NCBI GenBank assembly: GCA_022793875.1
Contig: JAAWDR010000052.1
Location: 1-56,311 of the forward strand
DNA length: 56,311 nucleotides
Direction: 5' to 3'
Source: Clostridia bacterium
GTDB taxonomy: Bacteria; Bacillota; Clostridia; TANB77; CAG-508
Positions 17,425-25,644 of this stretch are shown here, piece by piece; position 1 is the first letter of the stretch; the number at the start of each line of letters is the position of its first letter. Under the pieces are notes generated by a model. That model was not told the origin of the DNA. It saw only the letters and a list, made by a program, of their open reading frames with translations, and searched no databases. A program made the position numbers and the translations under genes.

Positions 17425-19122
17425 ATGAAAGAAAATATTAAAAAAGTAGAAGAAAAAAATAAGAAAAACAAAAAGCCAATTGAATTTAATTTTACAATTA
17501 TAGCAATTGTCTTAATAGCAATTTTGTGTATATGCATTACACCAGTTACATTTCAAAACGATACATATTACACAATAAAAATAGGAGAACTTATAAAAAA
17601 TAATGGAATAGACATGATGGACCATTTTTCATGGCATGAAGATTTAAGTTATACATATCCACATTGGTTATATGATTTATGTACATATCTAGTATATTCA
17701 ATAGCTGGATTTAAAAGTGTATATATATTAACATGTATATTGTCAGTAATACTAGGAATTTCGATATTTTTAGTTAATTCAAAGTTAACTAAAAATAAAG
17801 CAATATCTTTTATAGTAACAGTTGGAGCACTATATATGTTACAAAATTATATTGCTGCAAGAGCACAATTAGTAACATTTATTTTATTTATATGGGAAAT
17901 ATTCTGCATAGAAAAATTTATAGAAAATAGAAAAATTATATATGGAGCAATGCTTGTATTAATTTCATTACTTATTGCTAATTTACATGTAGCAACATGG
18001 CCATTTTTCTTTGTATTATTTTTACCATATATAGGTGAATATGTAATATCAGTAATATCAGATATTGTAATTTATAGTAAAATAAGATTATTTATATTAA
18101 ATAAAAAAGCTAAAAGACTAACAAAGAAAAATAAAAATTTAGATAAATTAGAAGAAATAAATAAAGAAATAGAGACATTGAAAAATAATATTTCTAAAAT
18201 AAAAATAAAAAGAGATGAAGATAGAAAAAATCCATATAAAATAACTATAAAAAGAAATAATAATGTAAGATTTTTAATAATTGTAATGATTTTATGTGCT
18301 TTAATGGGATTATTAACACCAATTAAAGATACACCATATACTTATTTATATAAAACTATGCAAGGAAATACAACTGATAATATAAGTGAGCATCTACCTT
18401 TAACTATTTCTAAAAGTACTGATGTAATGTGTATGTTAATAATATTTTTAGCAATATTAATTTTTACAAAGGCAAAAATAAGATTATCTGATTTGTTTAT
18501 GATTTCAGGTTTATGTTATTTAATGCTTTCTACAAGAAGACAGACATCAATGTTTGTATTAATAGGCTCAGTTGTTTTAACAAGATTAATAGTTGATTTA
18601 ATTAAGAGGTATACAAAAAATGGACTTGAAGAAGTGGAAAAAGCTGTAAGACATATTGGAGTTGTTATAGCTTTAACAGCATTAATGTTATGTATTAGTT
18701 TAGATGCAATACAACCTAAATTTGATGCAGAATATGTAAATAGTAGTGCATATCCTGTAGCAGCATGTGACTATATATTAGAAAATATTGATTTAGAAGG
18801 TGTTAGATTTTATAATGAATATAATTATGGAAGTTATATGTTGTTTAGGGGAATACCAGTATTTATAGACTCTAGAGCAGACTTATATGCACCAGAGTTT
18901 AGTGGGAAAAAAGATGAAGATATTTTTTCAGATTTTATAAATACATCAAGTATATCTAAATTCTATGAAGAAACATTTGAAAAATATAATATAACACATT
19001 TATTAATATCTAAAAAATCAAAAACAAATATGATAATTTCAAAAACAGAAGATATTAAATACAAAGAGTTATATTCAGATGATAATTTTATTATTTATGA
19101 AAGAATTGTAAATGTAGAATAG
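17425..19122 (+). CDS. Multi-pass membrane protein, GT-C-like
   Basis: A 565-residue integral membrane protein with a lysine-rich cytoplasmic N-terminus and roughly ten hydrophobic segments. A charged coiled-coil insertion sits near 220-270 (KKAKRLTKKNKNLDKLEE). After the last helix there is a soluble C-terminal domain with YPVAACDYI, NEYNYGSYMLFRGIPVFIDS and RADLYAP. This pattern, including the GSYL/IDSRAD-type motif outside the membrane, is common in GT-C-fold glycosyltransferases and their relatives. The donor and acceptor are unknown. AAGGAG precedes ATG 17425. It stands next to housekeeping genes with no obvious partner. Confidence 0.7.
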   Translation: MKENIKKVEEKNKKNKKPIEFNFTIIAIVLIAILCICITPVTFQNDTYYTIKIGELIKNNGIDMMDHFSWHEDLSYTYPHWLYDLCTYLVYSIAGFKSVYILTCILSVILGISIFLVNSKLTKNKAISFIVTVGALYMLQNYIAARAQLVTFILFIWEIFCIEKFIENRKIIYGAMLVLISLLIANLHVATWPFFFVLFLPYIGEYVISVISDIVIYSKIRLFILNKKAKRLTKKNKNLDKLEEINKEIETLKNNISKIKIKRDEDRKNPYKITIKRNNNVRFLIIVMILCALMGLLTPIKDTPYTYLYKTMQGNTTDNISEHLPLTISKSTDVMCMLIIFLAILIFTKAKIRLSDLFMISGLCYLMLSTRRQTSMFVLIGSVVLTRLIVDLIKRYTKNGLEEVEKAVRHIGVVIALTALMLCISLDAIQPKFDAEYVNSSAYPVAACDYILENIDLEGVRFYNEYNYGSYMLFRGIPVFIDSRADLYAPEFSGKKDEDIFSDFINTSSISKFYEETFEKYNITHLLISKKSKTNMIISKTEDIKYKELYSDDNFIIYERIVNVE

Positions 19123-19160
19123 AAATCTTATAAATAATATTTAATTGCTAGGAGGAAATT

Positions 19161-20084
19161 TTGGAAGTAATATATATTAAGGACAATGCAATAGGAGAAA
19201 GAATTGACTCATATTTGGCAAAAGATACAGAACATTCTAGAGCGAATATACAAAGATTAATCGAAGAAGAAAAAATATTAGTAAATAACAGTAAAGTCAA
19301 AGTATCATATAAAATACAACAAGGTGATGAAATTAAAATACAAGATGATCAACCTAAAGAGATTTCTCTGAAAGCACAAGAAATACCATTAGAAATATTG
19401 TATGAAGATAAAGATATAATAGTTGTAAATAAAGCAAAAGGAATGGTAGTTCATCCTGCTAATGGAAATCCAGATGGAACATTAGTAAATGCTGTAATGT
19501 CAATTTGCAAGGACTCTTTATCAGGAATAGGCGGAGAAATAAGACCAGGAATTGTACATAGGCTAGATAAAGACACATCAGGAGTTATAGTTATTGCTAA
19601 AAACGATAAAGCACATATAAATATGAGTGAACAAATAAAAAATCACGAAGTGGAAAAGACTTACATTGCTTTAGTAAGAGGATTTGTAAAAGAAAGTGAA
19701 GCAACAATAAATATGCCAATTGGAAGAAGCACAAAAGACAGAAAAAAAATGGCAGTAACAAAAGAAGGAAAAAGCGCAATTACACATTTTAAAGTTATAG
19801 AAAGATTTGGAAATTATACTCTTTTAGAAGTTAAAATTGAAACAGGAAGAACACATCAAATTAGAGTACATTTAACTGAAATTGGATATCCAATTGTAGG
19901 GGATACAGTCTATTCAAATGGAAAAAACGAGTGGAATATACAAGGACAATGCTTGCATGCAAAATCTTTGAAGTTTAAACACCCAATTACAGGAAAAGAA
20001 ATGTTTATTGAAGCACCATTACCAGAGTATTTTGAAAATGTAATTTCTAAATTAGGGACTAGGGGACGTTCCTTAAATCCCTAA
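19161..20084 (+). CDS. rluD: RluD-type 23S rRNA pseudouridine synthase
   Basis: A 307-residue RluA/RluD-family enzyme that isomerises uridines in 23S rRNA. The TTG start follows AGGAGG at 19150-19155. An S4 RNA-binding domain (about 1-75, RANIQRLIEEEKILVNN) precedes the catalytic domain, which has VVNKAKGMVVHPA and the catalytic Asp in IVHRLDKDTSGVIVIAK. TGRTHQIRVHL follows. The last residues (LGTRGRSLNP) look foreign to the family: they are encoded by a GGGGACGTTCC REP-like unit that has entered the 3' end. It is followed by a second pseudouridine synthase gene. Confidence 0.95.
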   Translation: MEVIYIKDNAIGERIDSYLAKDTEHSRANIQRLIEEEKILVNNSKVKVSYKIQQGDEIKIQDDQPKEISLKAQEIPLEILYEDKDIIVVNKAKGMVVHPANGNPDGTLVNAVMSICKDSLSGIGGEIRPGIVHRLDKDTSGVIVIAKNDKAHINMSEQIKNHEVEKTYIALVRGFVKESEATINMPIGRSTKDRKKMAVTKEGKSAITHFKVIERFGNYTLLEVKIETGRTHQIRVHLTEIGYPIVGDTVYSNGKNEWNIQGQCLHAKSLKFKHPITGKEMFIEAPLPEYFENVISKLGTRGRSLNP

Positions 20085-20107
20085 AAAAAGGGATAAGGGG
20101 ACATACC
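20055..20107 (+). repeat. REP-like unit overlapping the 3' end of rluD
   Basis: It contains AGGGACTAGGGGACGTTCC, a hairpin (ATCCCT...AGGGAT) and GGGGACAT. It shares the GGGAC heads of the elements at 8437, 22731, 25495 and 46944 and supplies the last codons and stop of rluD. Confidence 0.7.
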
Positions 20108-20130
20108 TTTAATATTGAAGGGAAAATAAG

Positions 20131-20853
20131 ATGGAAGATGATAAAATAAGATTACAGAAATATTTAGCAAACAGTGGAGTAGCATCAAGAAGAAAATGTG
20201 AGGAGTTAATATTAGAAGGAAAAATTTCTGTAAATGGAGAAGTTGTAACAGAACTTGGAACAAAAATAAATCCAACTGTGGATAAAGTTACATATTGTGG
20301 AAAAGAGATACAAAATTCAGAAAAATTGGTATATATATTGTTAAATAAGCCAATAGGATATGTAACAACAGCTAAAGACCAATTTAATAGAGATACAGTT
20401 TTGAATTTAGTAAAAGTTAAAGAAAGAGTTGTTCCAGTTGGAAGGCTTGATATGTACACTTCAGGAGCACTTATATTAACTAATGATGGTGATTTTGTTT
20501 ACAAAGTTACACATCCAAAACATGAAGTTACAAAAACATATACTGTTACTTTGCATGGTATAATAGATGTAGAAGCTGTGGAAAAATTAAGACAAGGTGT
20601 GGAAATTGAAGATTATGTTACAAGACCAGCTAAAGTTAAAATTTTAAAAACAGATATAGAAAAAAATATATCTAGACTAGAAATAACTATTCATGAAGGT
20701 AAAAATAGACAAGTTAGAAAAATGTGTGAGGCTGTTGGTAGTAGAGTAATTGCCTTACATAGGAGTAAGATTGGGAATATTAGAGTAAAAGATTTGGAAC
20801 TTGGAAATTGGAGATATCTTAAAGAGTATGAGGTTAAAAGCTTATTACAATAA
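20131..20853 (+). CDS. rluB: RsuA/RluB-family pseudouridine synthase
   Basis: A 240-residue enzyme of the RsuA/RluB/RluE/RluF group, which modifies uridines in rRNA. An S4 domain at the N-terminus (RLQKYLANSGVASRRKCEEL) precedes the catalytic domain with LLNKPIGYVTTA and the catalytic Asp in VGRLDMYTSGALILTNDG. EGKNRQVRKMCEAVG is the family C-terminal signature. A short GAAGGGAAAATAAG serves as ribosome site before ATG 20131. RluB is the usual Gram-positive annotation, but exact site specificity cannot be proven here. Confidence 0.92.
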   Translation: MEDDKIRLQKYLANSGVASRRKCEELILEGKISVNGEVVTELGTKINPTVDKVTYCGKEIQNSEKLVYILLNKPIGYVTTAKDQFNRDTVLNLVKVKERVVPVGRLDMYTSGALILTNDGDFVYKVTHPKHEVTKTYTVTLHGIIDVEAVEKLRQGVEIEDYVTRPAKVKILKTDIEKNISRLEITIHEGKNRQVRKMCEAVGSRVIALHRSKIGNIRVKDLELGNWRYLKEYEVKSLLQ

Positions 20854-20906
20854 TGATTAGTTGTTTTAATTACTAAATAGTATAGAAGTAATGAAGGAGA
20901 ATACAA

Positions 20907-21677
20907 ATGAATGCATTTAAATTTTTTCCAGAAGGATGGAAAAATGAAGATTTAGAAAATACAAATGATATTTTTCAAGGAATTGTAGAAAAATGTGATC
21001 AAAATTATAATTTATATGTAAAAACAGAGAATGGATTAGAAGGAATTATGCCAAGACAAGAAGTGGATGCTGTAAATTTAGATGAAAATGGATTACCTAA
21101 AACTAATATATGTACAGGCAAAGTTCATAAATATGTCCAATATAAAATAAAAGAAAAGAATGGAGATAATTTAATTTTATCTAGAAAAGATGTGCAAAAA
21201 GAAGTAATTGAATATATAAAATCAGATTTGCAAGTAGGACAAACCATAAATGGGATAGTAAAAAATATAACTCCATATGGTGCTTTTATAGACATTGGTG
21301 GAGGAGTTGTTGGATTAGTCCATATTGAAGATTTATCTGTTGCAAGGATAAAAACTCCATATGAAAGAATAAAAATTGGACAAAAACTAAAAATTGTGGT
21401 AAAATATATAGATAGAGAGGCTGGTAAAATAAATTTATCATATAAGGAAACTTTAGGAACTTGGGAAGAAAATATACATAACTTCAAAACTGGAATGAAA
21501 GTACAAGGAATTGTTAGAGAAACTGAAAAGAATAAGAACGGAATTTTCATTGAACTTACTCCTAATTTAGTTGGTATGGCTGAATATAAATATGGATTAG
21601 ATTATGGTGAGAAGGTAGATGTAGTTATTAAGAAAATTGATTATGATAAGAAAAAGGTTAAGTTAATATTAAATTAA
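20907..21677 (+). CDS. S1-domain RNA-binding protein
   Basis: A 256-residue protein built of three S1-type RNA-binding OB folds. Module 1 (about 20-95) has IFQGIVEKCDQNYNLYVKTE. Module 2 (about 105-175) is the most typical: GQTINGIVKNITPYGAFIDI, GLVHIEDLS and GKINLSYKE. Module 3 (about 190-256) has GMKVQGIVRETEKNKNGIFI. It resembles the Clostridial S1 proteins sometimes called RpsA-like or YugI-like and probably binds mRNA or the ribosome. GAAGGAG precedes ATG 20907. Confidence 0.85.
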   Translation: MNAFKFFPEGWKNEDLENTNDIFQGIVEKCDQNYNLYVKTENGLEGIMPRQEVDAVNLDENGLPKTNICTGKVHKYVQYKIKEKNGDNLILSRKDVQKEVIEYIKSDLQVGQTINGIVKNITPYGAFIDIGGGVVGLVHIEDLSVARIKTPYERIKIGQKLKIVVKYIDREAGKINLSYKETLGTWEENIHNFKTGMKVQGIVRETEKNKNGIFIELTPNLVGMAEYKYGLDYGEKVDVVIKKIDYDKKKVKLILN

Positions 21678-21718
21678 CTACTGGTTAACTGTAGATAATA
21701 AAAAGTATTTCCAAACGC

Positions 21719-21780
21719 ATAGTAAAGTTCTTCGAACTTTCTATAATATATGAAAATTGTGAATGAAGATTTTCATTCAG
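21719..21780. repeat. Small intergenic palindromes
   Basis: AAAGTTC...GAACTTT (21724-21740) is followed by GAATGA...TCATTC (21761-21779). The string AGTAAAGTTCTTCGAA also occurs at about 2433. These look like shortened relatives of the hairpin A family. Confidence 0.5.
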
Positions 21781-21797
21781 AAAAGGAGGAATAAAAA

Positions 21798-22731
21798 ATG
21801 GTTAAAGATGATGAAATAAAAGCACAAGTGTCACCATTTGCAATAAGAGAAGGAGAAATAAAAACTTTTGATGGTAAAGACCGGCTATGTTTCAATGAAC
21901 CAAATCGTACATAAGATAAATATAGGTCATATTACAGATATTCATTTTGCTATATTGGATTTAGTAAATGAGTTTGAATTTATAACATCAAGACAATTAT
22001 ATCAAATGCTAGAAATTAAAGGAATTGATCCAAAATCACAAGATAAATTAAATAATAAATTAGATGCTTTAGTAAAATCTAAAGTTTTAACAAGATATTA
22101 TTTTACATCAGACGAGGGAAAAGGAATATATAGAATATATTGTCTAGAAAAGATGGGAAAATATTTATTAACATCAAAAGAGATTGAATGTAAATGGCAA
22201 CCATCAGATAATACAAAACCAGTTCCAATGATTAAGAAAAGATTAGCTGGAAATCAAGTGCTAATTGCATATTTAAGAAAAGTAAAAGCATTTGATAGCT
22301 ATACAGTAAAACCAGCGATTACAGCTAAAACATTAGCAAAAGTATTTAAAGCAACAGGTGGAGCTGTTAAGCTAACTAAAAATAATAAATCTATACAATT
22401 CTTATTTGAAGTTTTCAGAAGAGAACCAGATTGGCAAAAGAAATTAGTAGAAAAAATGAATTTATATAAAGATTTTTATGAGAATTTCCAACCAGGAGAT
22501 TCAGGATTCTCAGGTCTTCCTCAATTAATTTTTGTATGCGAAGATGAGAAACATATGGCTGAATGTTTTAGAGAGATTGTAACAAATAAAGTTGAGCTTT
22601 CTCAAATTAAGCTTTTATTTACAACTGATTTGAGACAAAATGAGGAAACTTTGGCTAATACTTTGGTTGAATTTAAATTAGTTGATGGTAAGTATAGAAT
22701 GGAAAATGTTGAACTTAAACTTATTGGGTAA
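21798..22731 (+). CDS. Replic_Relax-like DNA-binding protein with +1 frameshift at CGG
   Basis: The start at ATG 21798 follows a strong AAAAGGAGG. Frame 0 gives MVKDDEIKAQVSPFAIREGE and IKTFDGKD, then CGG at 21882. Skipping C continues as GYVSMNQIVHKINIGHITD to 22731, for 310 residues. The downstream part has a winged-helix-like region (HFAILDLVNEFEFITSRQLY, then LDALVKSKVLTRYYF) as in replication-relaxation proteins and related regulators. A C-terminal domain (PQLIFVCEDEKHMAECFREI) resembles the nuclease-like half of that group. An alternative without a shift is a start at ATG 21871 (MVKTGYVSMNQ), but its ribosome site AAGGAG lies 15 bases away. The frameshift is therefore less certain here than in the other genes. 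Confidence 0.7.
21882..21884 (+). other. CGG frameshift site 5 (Replic_Relax-like gene)
   Basis: In-frame CGG after GAC (Asp). Skipping C gives GGC (Gly) of DGKDGYVSMN. An internal start at 21871 is a possible alternative. Confidence 0.65.
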
Positions 22732-22786
22732 TGTCCCATTGGGGACGTTTCTGTTTGGGACATTTTGTCCCATTAGGGACACATCT
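22731..22786. repeat. REP-like GGGAC units
   Basis: Short hairpins GTCCC-ATT-GGGGAC and GGGACA-TTT-TGTCCC, ending in AGGGACAC, start at the stop codon of the preceding gene. Same family as 8437 and 46944. Confidence 0.7.
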
Positions 22787-22802
22787 GAATAAAATTGTAA
22801 CA

Positions 22803-22843
22803 AAGCTCTAATGTACTATGAATTAGTATATTGGAGTTTTTGT
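22803..22843 (+). terminator. Terminator-like hairpin
   Basis: An imperfect stem (AAGCTCTAATGTACTA with TTAGTATATTGGAGTTT) ends in a T-run, after the Replic_Relax-like gene. Confidence 0.6.
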
Positions 22844-22847
22844 TGTA

Positions 22848-22884
22848 CTATTATAGGGAAATTCTCTGAAATTCCTATAATATA
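22848..22884. repeat. Hairpin A family member
   Basis: An imperfect palindrome, ATTATAGGGAAATT with AAATTCCTATAAT, resembles the hairpins at 15203, 15344 and 17183. TTTTCTGATTTGTTT (from about 22903) recalls the end of hairpin C, so this may be a decayed copy of the element. Confidence 0.5.
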
Positions 22885-22920
22885 AATATTTTGAAATTAG
22901 GGTTTTCTGATTTGTTTGAG

Positions 22921-22949
22921 TTGACAAATTATGTTAATTAATATATAAT
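22921..22949 (+). promoter_or_regulatory. Consensus promoter
   Basis: TTGACA (22921-22926), 17 bases, TATAAT (22944-22949): a perfect sigma-A promoter for the membrane protein gene. Confidence 0.8.
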
Positions 22950-23004
22950 AATTGATGTAACAATGTAAAAAAATTTCAGGGCAATGCCCAGAAAGGGAAA
23001 ATTT

Positions 23005-24723
23005 ATGACAGAAGCTCTAAAAGGTGGACGGATAATAGGAATAGTTATTACTGTAGTTTTAGCACTATACTTTAAATGGTTGTGTAAACCTGCATTTAAT
23101 GTACATTCAGAAGGAATGTGGTGGTACTTTATTTTAGTACTATTTTGTGGAATTGTCATTATGGGAATATGTGAAAATTTTGTAGATGAAAACTTCATAC
23201 TTACTCCAATTTTAGTGATAGGCATGATTGTTGTATTTGTTATTTGGGGAGTTGCAGCTTTTTTCTCTAGTCAACTGGTAAATGCGAGGAGATATGCAGA
23301 TTTGATTCATATTGAAACAGGAGATTTTCAGGAGGATATTGTACAACTTAGCGATATGAAAGAATTCCCACTATTAGATATTGAAAACGCACAGGTATTG
23401 GGAAGTAGAGCAATAGGAAGTTTAGATAGAATATCACAATATGAATTGAGTAATGAATATAATCTTATTAGCTATAATAGTGAGCAATATCGTTTGACAC
23501 ATATTGACTTTAGAAGTTATTGGAAGGCTAAGAGTGGGTATTCCTATGGTGTTCCTGCGTATGTGTTAGTTAATTCTAGTACACAGCAGGCAGAACTTGT
23601 AAATCTCGAAAAAAGTATTACGTATTCTCCTAAATCGAAAGGAGACCATAACTTAAAGCGGTATTTAAGAAAGAAATATCCAAGCAGTATTTTTGGAAAA
23701 TTTCAGTTTGATATTGATGATGAAGGAAATCCGTTCTACATTGTTCCAGTTATGAAGACTACTATTGGACTTTTTGGTGGAAAAGTTGTAGATTCCTTTA
23801 TTATAGTAAATGCCGTTTCAGGAGAGTGCACAGAATGTAGTAAAGATGATTTGCCAGATTGGGTGGACCATGCATATTCATTGGATTATTTGATGGAACT
23901 TGCAAGTGACAATTACAAATATAAGAATGGATTTTGGAATTCTGTGCTTAAACAGGAAAATGTTAAAAAGCTTTCCTATAGTTATAGAAACACAGTAACA
24001 TCATCAGAAGAAAATGAAGAAACGAATAGTGGAAGAGGATATGGTTTTGATGGATATAATTCAATTCTCACTGATGATGGAGTGTGCTTTTCAACTTGTG
24101 TAGTTTCAGCAGGAAATGATGAGTCTAGTATTGGATTTATTCTTGCAAATGCAAGGACAGGGAAAATAAAGTTTTATGAATGTGTAGGTGCAGAAGAAAG
24201 TACTGCACAGAAAAAGGCAGAATCTCTTACACAGAACTATAACTATACATCAAGCTTCCCATTGATTGTAAATATAGATGGAATGGAAACTTATATTTTG
24301 TCTTTGAAAGATAAGGCGAAGACAAATGTTTCTTATGTTATGATTAATGTAGAAAAATATACAATAGCAGTAATGGGAGAAACATTGGAAGAAACTATGT
24401 ACAAATATAGACAGGCAATGGGACTGGAAAGTGCTGAAAATCAATATTATGAGGAAATTGAAAAACTGCCTCAAACTGATGAAAGTGTTGAGAAGTTTGA
24501 AGTAAAAGGAAATATTGCTGAATTGTATCAAGTTACCAGAGAAGGAAACACCACTTATGTTTTCCTTTTGGAGAATGATAGTCAATTGTATGTTTCATCT
24601 ATTATGAATAACACGAACCAAGTTAGAATGGTAGAAGGAACAAATGTAACAGTTGAATACTATAATTCTACATTGGAAGATGGAGTAAGAATTGTCTCGA
24701 AAATTGAAATTAATGCAAACTAG
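23005..24723 (+). CDS. Membrane protein of unknown function, foreign-looking
   Basis: I choose ATG 23005, preceded by GAAAGGGAAA, over ATG 22984, which has no good ribosome site. The 572-residue product has three membrane helices in the first 90 residues (IIGIVITVVLALYF, YFILVLFCGIVIMGI, ILVIGMIVVFVIWGVAAFF). A long exported part follows with PepSY-like stretches (FQFDIDDEGNPFYIVPVM, DSFIIVNAVSGECTE) and a small OB-like C-terminal domain (VEKFEVKGNIAELYQ). I do not know its function. Codon use is unlike the neighbours (CGT, GCG, TCG). CGG occurs in frame at 23029 and 23659 as Arg; a shift at the first would stop at the next codon. It was probably acquired from another Firmicute. Confidence 0.75.
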   Translation: MTEALKGGRIIGIVITVVLALYFKWLCKPAFNVHSEGMWWYFILVLFCGIVIMGICENFVDENFILTPILVIGMIVVFVIWGVAAFFSSQLVNARRYADLIHIETGDFQEDIVQLSDMKEFPLLDIENAQVLGSRAIGSLDRISQYELSNEYNLISYNSEQYRLTHIDFRSYWKAKSGYSYGVPAYVLVNSSTQQAELVNLEKSITYSPKSKGDHNLKRYLRKKYPSSIFGKFQFDIDDEGNPFYIVPVMKTTIGLFGGKVVDSFIIVNAVSGECTECSKDDLPDWVDHAYSLDYLMELASDNYKYKNGFWNSVLKQENVKKLSYSYRNTVTSSEENEETNSGRGYGFDGYNSILTDDGVCFSTCVVSAGNDESSIGFILANARTGKIKFYECVGAEESTAQKKAESLTQNYNYTSSFPLIVNIDGMETYILSLKDKAKTNVSYVMINVEKYTIAVMGETLEETMYKYRQAMGLESAENQYYEEIEKLPQTDESVEKFEVKGNIAELYQVTREGNTTYVFLLENDSQLYVSSIMNNTNQVRMVEGTNVTVEYYNSTLEDGVRIVSKIEINAN

Positions 24724-24742
24724 AATTTATAATTTGCAAAAC

Positions 24743-24776
24743 AAAAAGCTTCTAGGAAATTCCTAGGAGCTTTTTG
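24743..24776. terminator. Bidirectional terminator, overlapping the 3' end of pflA
   Basis: Stem AAAAAGCTTCTAGG with CCTAGGAGCTTTTT lies between the convergent genes. It also encodes the last residues of PflA. Confidence 0.85.
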
Positions 24777-25489
24777 GCTCTATTTATATCATCTTCATTA
24801 GCAGGTCTAATATTTTCTAAATCATAATTTAATCCTAATTTTTTCCACTTATATTTACCTAAATCATGATAAGGTAAAAGTTCAACCTTTTTAATAGTGT
24901 TTAAAGTAGAAATAAAATCTTTTAATTTTAATAAGTCACTTTCATCATCAGTGTAGCCAGGAATAAGAACTTGTCTAATCCACACAGGAATGTTATTATC
25001 ACTTAAATATTTTGCAAAATTTAATTCATTTTCATTATTAAATCCAACTAACTCTTTAGCTTTATTAGTATTTATATGTTTTATATCTAATAAAACTAAA
25101 TCTGTATAAGAAAGTAAAGTTTTAACATCATCAGTTAAAGCAACCATACCAGAAGTATCAATACAAGTATGAATATTTTCTTGTTTCAATTTTTTAAATA
25201 GTTCAATTAAAAATTTTACCTGTAAAAGTGGCTCACCACCTGTTACAGTTACTCCACCATTTGGATAAATATAATTTTTATATTTTATTATTTTTTCAAA
25301 AATATCATCTAATGATTTGTATTCACCACCATTTATGTCCCAGGTATCTCTATTATGGCAGTATTTGCATTTTAAATGGCAGCCTTGTAAAAATAGTACA
25401 AATCTTATTCCTGGGCCATCAACTGTTCCGAAAGATTCTATTGAGTGTATTTTGGCATAATATCTTAAATCTAAATTTTCCATAAACAT
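24752..25489 (-). CDS. pflA: Pyruvate formate-lyase-activating enzyme
   Basis: A 245-residue radical SAM enzyme that installs the glycyl radical on PflB under anaerobic conditions. The N-terminus reads IHSIESFGTVDGPGIRFVLF, with the 4Fe-4S motif CHLKCKYC. It is followed by GGVTVTGGEPLLQ and VLLDIKHIN, all typical of PflA. The start may be ATG 25489 or ATG 25483. Neither has a proper ribosome site, because a 59-base inverted repeat occupies almost the whole space to pflB and ends only five bases before ATG 25489. pflB lies upstream in the same direction. Confidence 0.95.
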   Translation of the reverse strand: MFMENLDLRYYAKIHSIESFGTVDGPGIRFVLFLQGCHLKCKYCHNRDTWDINGGEYKSLDDIFEKIIKYKNYIYPNGGVTVTGGEPLLQVKFLIELFKKLKQENIHTCIDTSGMVALTDDVKTLLSYTDLVLLDIKHINTNKAKELVGFNNENELNFAKYLSDNNIPVWIRQVLIPGYTDDESDLLKLKDFISTLNTIKKVELLPYHDLGKYKWKKLGLNYDLENIRPANEDDINRAKKLLGIS

Positions 25490-25494
25490 TCTTA

Positions 25495-25644
25495 AAAAGG
25501 GAAAAAGGGACGTTCTTAAAATCCCTGCAAATAGGGACTAAGGGACACTCCTTCACTTTTTTATTATAAAATTATCTGTATTTATAAGGAGTGTCCCTTA
25601 GTCCCTATTTGCAGGGATTTTAAGAACGTCCCTTTTTCCCTTTT
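25495..25644. repeat. Perfect 59-bp REP-like inverted repeat between pflB and pflA
   Basis: Bases 25495-25553 and 25586-25644 are exact reverse complements around a 32-base loop. The arms contain GGGACGTTC and GGGACACTCC heads. The right arm reaches into the stop codon of pflB. Transcribed from pflB it would form a very stable hairpin, which could stabilise the pflB message or lower pflA expression. Confidence 0.92.
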
